51,950 nt of DNA from an uncultured Bacteroidales bacterium (GTDB lineage: Bacteria > Bacteroidota > Bacteroidia > Bacteroidales > Muribaculaceae). Of the stretch, positions 50,820 to 51,950 are shown piece after piece. How positions within the stretch are numbered: position 1 is the first letter of the stretch; every line of letters begins with the position of its first letter. The translations under genes were made by a program, and so were the position numbers. The notes under the pieces were generated by a model. The model worked only from the letters and a program-made list of their open reading frames with translations, had not been told where the DNA came from and searched no databases. The stretch spans positions 1 to 51,950 of the forward strand of contig CADAFP010000013.1 in the NCBI GenBank assembly GCA_902787185.1. The letters run 5' to 3'.

Positions 50820-51950
50820 ATGACAACATACAATCTGTTACAAAATTACTGGTGGCTCATCATGTCGGTGCTGGGCGCTTTACTGGTTTTCCTGCTCATG
50901 GTGCAGGGTGGCCAGTCGATGCTCATCCACTATGGCAAGCCCGACAAGCGAGCGTTGCTCATCAACTCGATGGGCCGCAAGTGGGAGTTGACCTACACGA
51001 CGCTGGTCACCTTTGGCGGCGCATTCTTCGCCTCGTTCCCGCTGTTCTATAGCACCAGCTTTGGCGGTGCCTACTGGCTGTGGATGCTCATCCTGTTCAG
51101 CTTTGTGATTCAGGCCATCAGCTATGAGTACCGTTCAAAGCCCGGCAACATCTACGGCTCGCGCTTCTACGACACGCTGTTGCTCATCAACGGCATCGTG
51201 GGGCCCGTCCTGCTGGGCGTGGCCGTGGCGACGATGTTCTTTGGCGCCGAGTTCACGGTGACCAAGAGCAACATCCTCAACGTGCAGGCCTCATCGATTT
51301 CGCAGTGGGGACCGCAGCACGGCATCGAGGCCATCTTCAACTGGAAAAACCTGATCTTTGGCGTGATGGTGTTCTTCCTGGCACGCACGCTGGCATCGCT
51401 CTACTTCATCAACAACATCCAGGACGATGAGGTGAATGCAAGCCAGCGTCACCTGCTGCTCATCAATGCGGGCGTGTTTGTGCCCCTGTTCATCGCCGTG
51501 GTGATTGTCATCCTCACCTCGGCAGGCGTGGGCTATGACGACAGCGGCAATGCCCAATGGGTGCCCTACAAGTACCTGCACAACTACCTCACGATGTGGT
51601 GGGCGCTCATCATCCTGTTGCTGGGTGTGGTCATGGTGCTCTTCGGCGTGGGCAAGACGCTCATGAAGGGCGACTACAAGAGCGGTATCTGGCCCGCAGG
51701 CATCGGCACGGTGCTGGTGGTAATGACGCTGTTCTGGGTAGTGGGCTACAACAACACCGCCTACCTGCCCTCGCTGCTCGACGTGCAAAGTTCGCTCACG
51801 TTGCGCAACAGTTCGTCGAGCGAGTTCACCCTCACCGTGATGAGCGTCGTGAGCATCCTCGTGCCCTTCGTCCTGGCCTATATCGCCTACTGCTGGTACA
51901 AGATGGACCACCGCAAACTCACCAGCGACGAACTCGACCATACGGACGAG
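50820..51950 (+). CDS. cydB: Cytochrome bd ubiquinol oxidase subunit II (partial, runs off the window)
   Basis: Starts at ATG 50820 (MTTYNLLQNYWWLIMSVLG) and stays open for 377 codons to the end of the window. Eight transmembrane helices and VQGGQSML, MGRKWELTYTTLVTFGGAFFASFPLFYST and SKPGNIYGSRFYDTLLLINGIVGP match CydB. As the usual length is about 380 residues, only a few C-terminal residues are missing. It pairs with CydA to form the bd oxidase. It starts 20 bp after cydA, preceded by AGGAGG. Confidence 0.96.
   Translation, partial: MTTYNLLQNYWWLIMSVLGALLVFLLMVQGGQSMLIHYGKPDKRALLINSMGRKWELTYTTLVTFGGAFFASFPLFYSTSFGGAYWLWMLILFSFVIQAISYEYRSKPGNIYGSRFYDTLLLINGIVGPVLLGVAVATMFFGAEFTVTKSNILNVQASSISQWGPQHGIEAIFNWKNLIFGVMVFFLARTLASLYFINNIQDDEVNASQRHLLLINAGVFVPLFIAVVIVILTSAGVGYDDSGNAQWVPYKYLHNYLTMWWALIILLLGVVMVLFGVGKTLMKGDYKSGIWPAGIGTVLVVMTLFWVVGYNNTAYLPSLLDVQSSLTLRNSSSSEFTLTVMSVVSILVPFVLAYIAYCWYKMDHRKLTSDELDHTDE

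Overview
This is a chromosomal segment of a gut-type Bacteroidales bacterium, most likely Muribaculaceae or Prevotellaceae (the family-level guess is weak). The evidence is: Bacteroidetes promoters throughout (TTG, about 20 bp, TAnnTTTG) in place of Shine-Dalgarno-led starts; families largely confined to the phylum (DUF4270, DUF6089, DUF6242, DUF4492, the Bacteroidetes putative porin, C10 proteases, BspA-type leucine-rich repeats, a T9SS-type sorting domain, FISUMP); and GC-rich core genes interrupted by AT-rich accessory genes.

Layout. Positions 1-14,450 are a mosaic: two DUF4143 AAA ATPases, an acyltransferase, a putative porin, an AT-rich two-gene island between 15-bp direct repeats, an aminotransferase with an internal deletion, an FRG-domain gene with a small upstream partner, and a secreted dockerin/FGE/FISUMP protein preceded by a highly structured RNA element. 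Positions 14,451-21,940 hold housekeeping genes (TPR protein, RluA-type pseudouridine synthase, dnaJ, grpE, ispE, cardiolipin synthase) and a tiny T9SS-sorting-domain protein. Positions 22,107-26,399 are a three-gene surface-polysaccharide-like operon (flippase, SDR, MenD-like ThDP enzyme). Then come a C10 protease with dockerin, tRNA-Thr(CGU), a DUF4270 lipoprotein with a GT5-like protein, a Spy-like protein, nagA, tRNA-His(GUG) and a large, apparently frameshifted lipoprotein.

Positions 37,061-44,719 form the outer-membrane assembly block: DUF6242, DUF6089, uppS, bamA and three Skp/OmpH paralogs, on the minus strand with overlapping or tight junctions. The right end carries a BspA-like LRR protein with dockerin, ribD, prmC, and the divergent DUF4492-cydA-cydB operon for cytochrome bd oxidase; cydB runs off the window.

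The most unusual content is between genes. Six arrays of exactly 7-bp units carry stop codons on both strands. There is a BIME-like 65-bp tandem repeat, two dispersed inverted-repeat families, direct-repeat operators in front of both DUF4143 ATPases and the FRG operon, and a roughly 190-nt rod-shaped RNA element. Three unrelated secreted proteins share paired dockerin repeats. Promoter positions also correct several gene starts, and three genes look leaderless.
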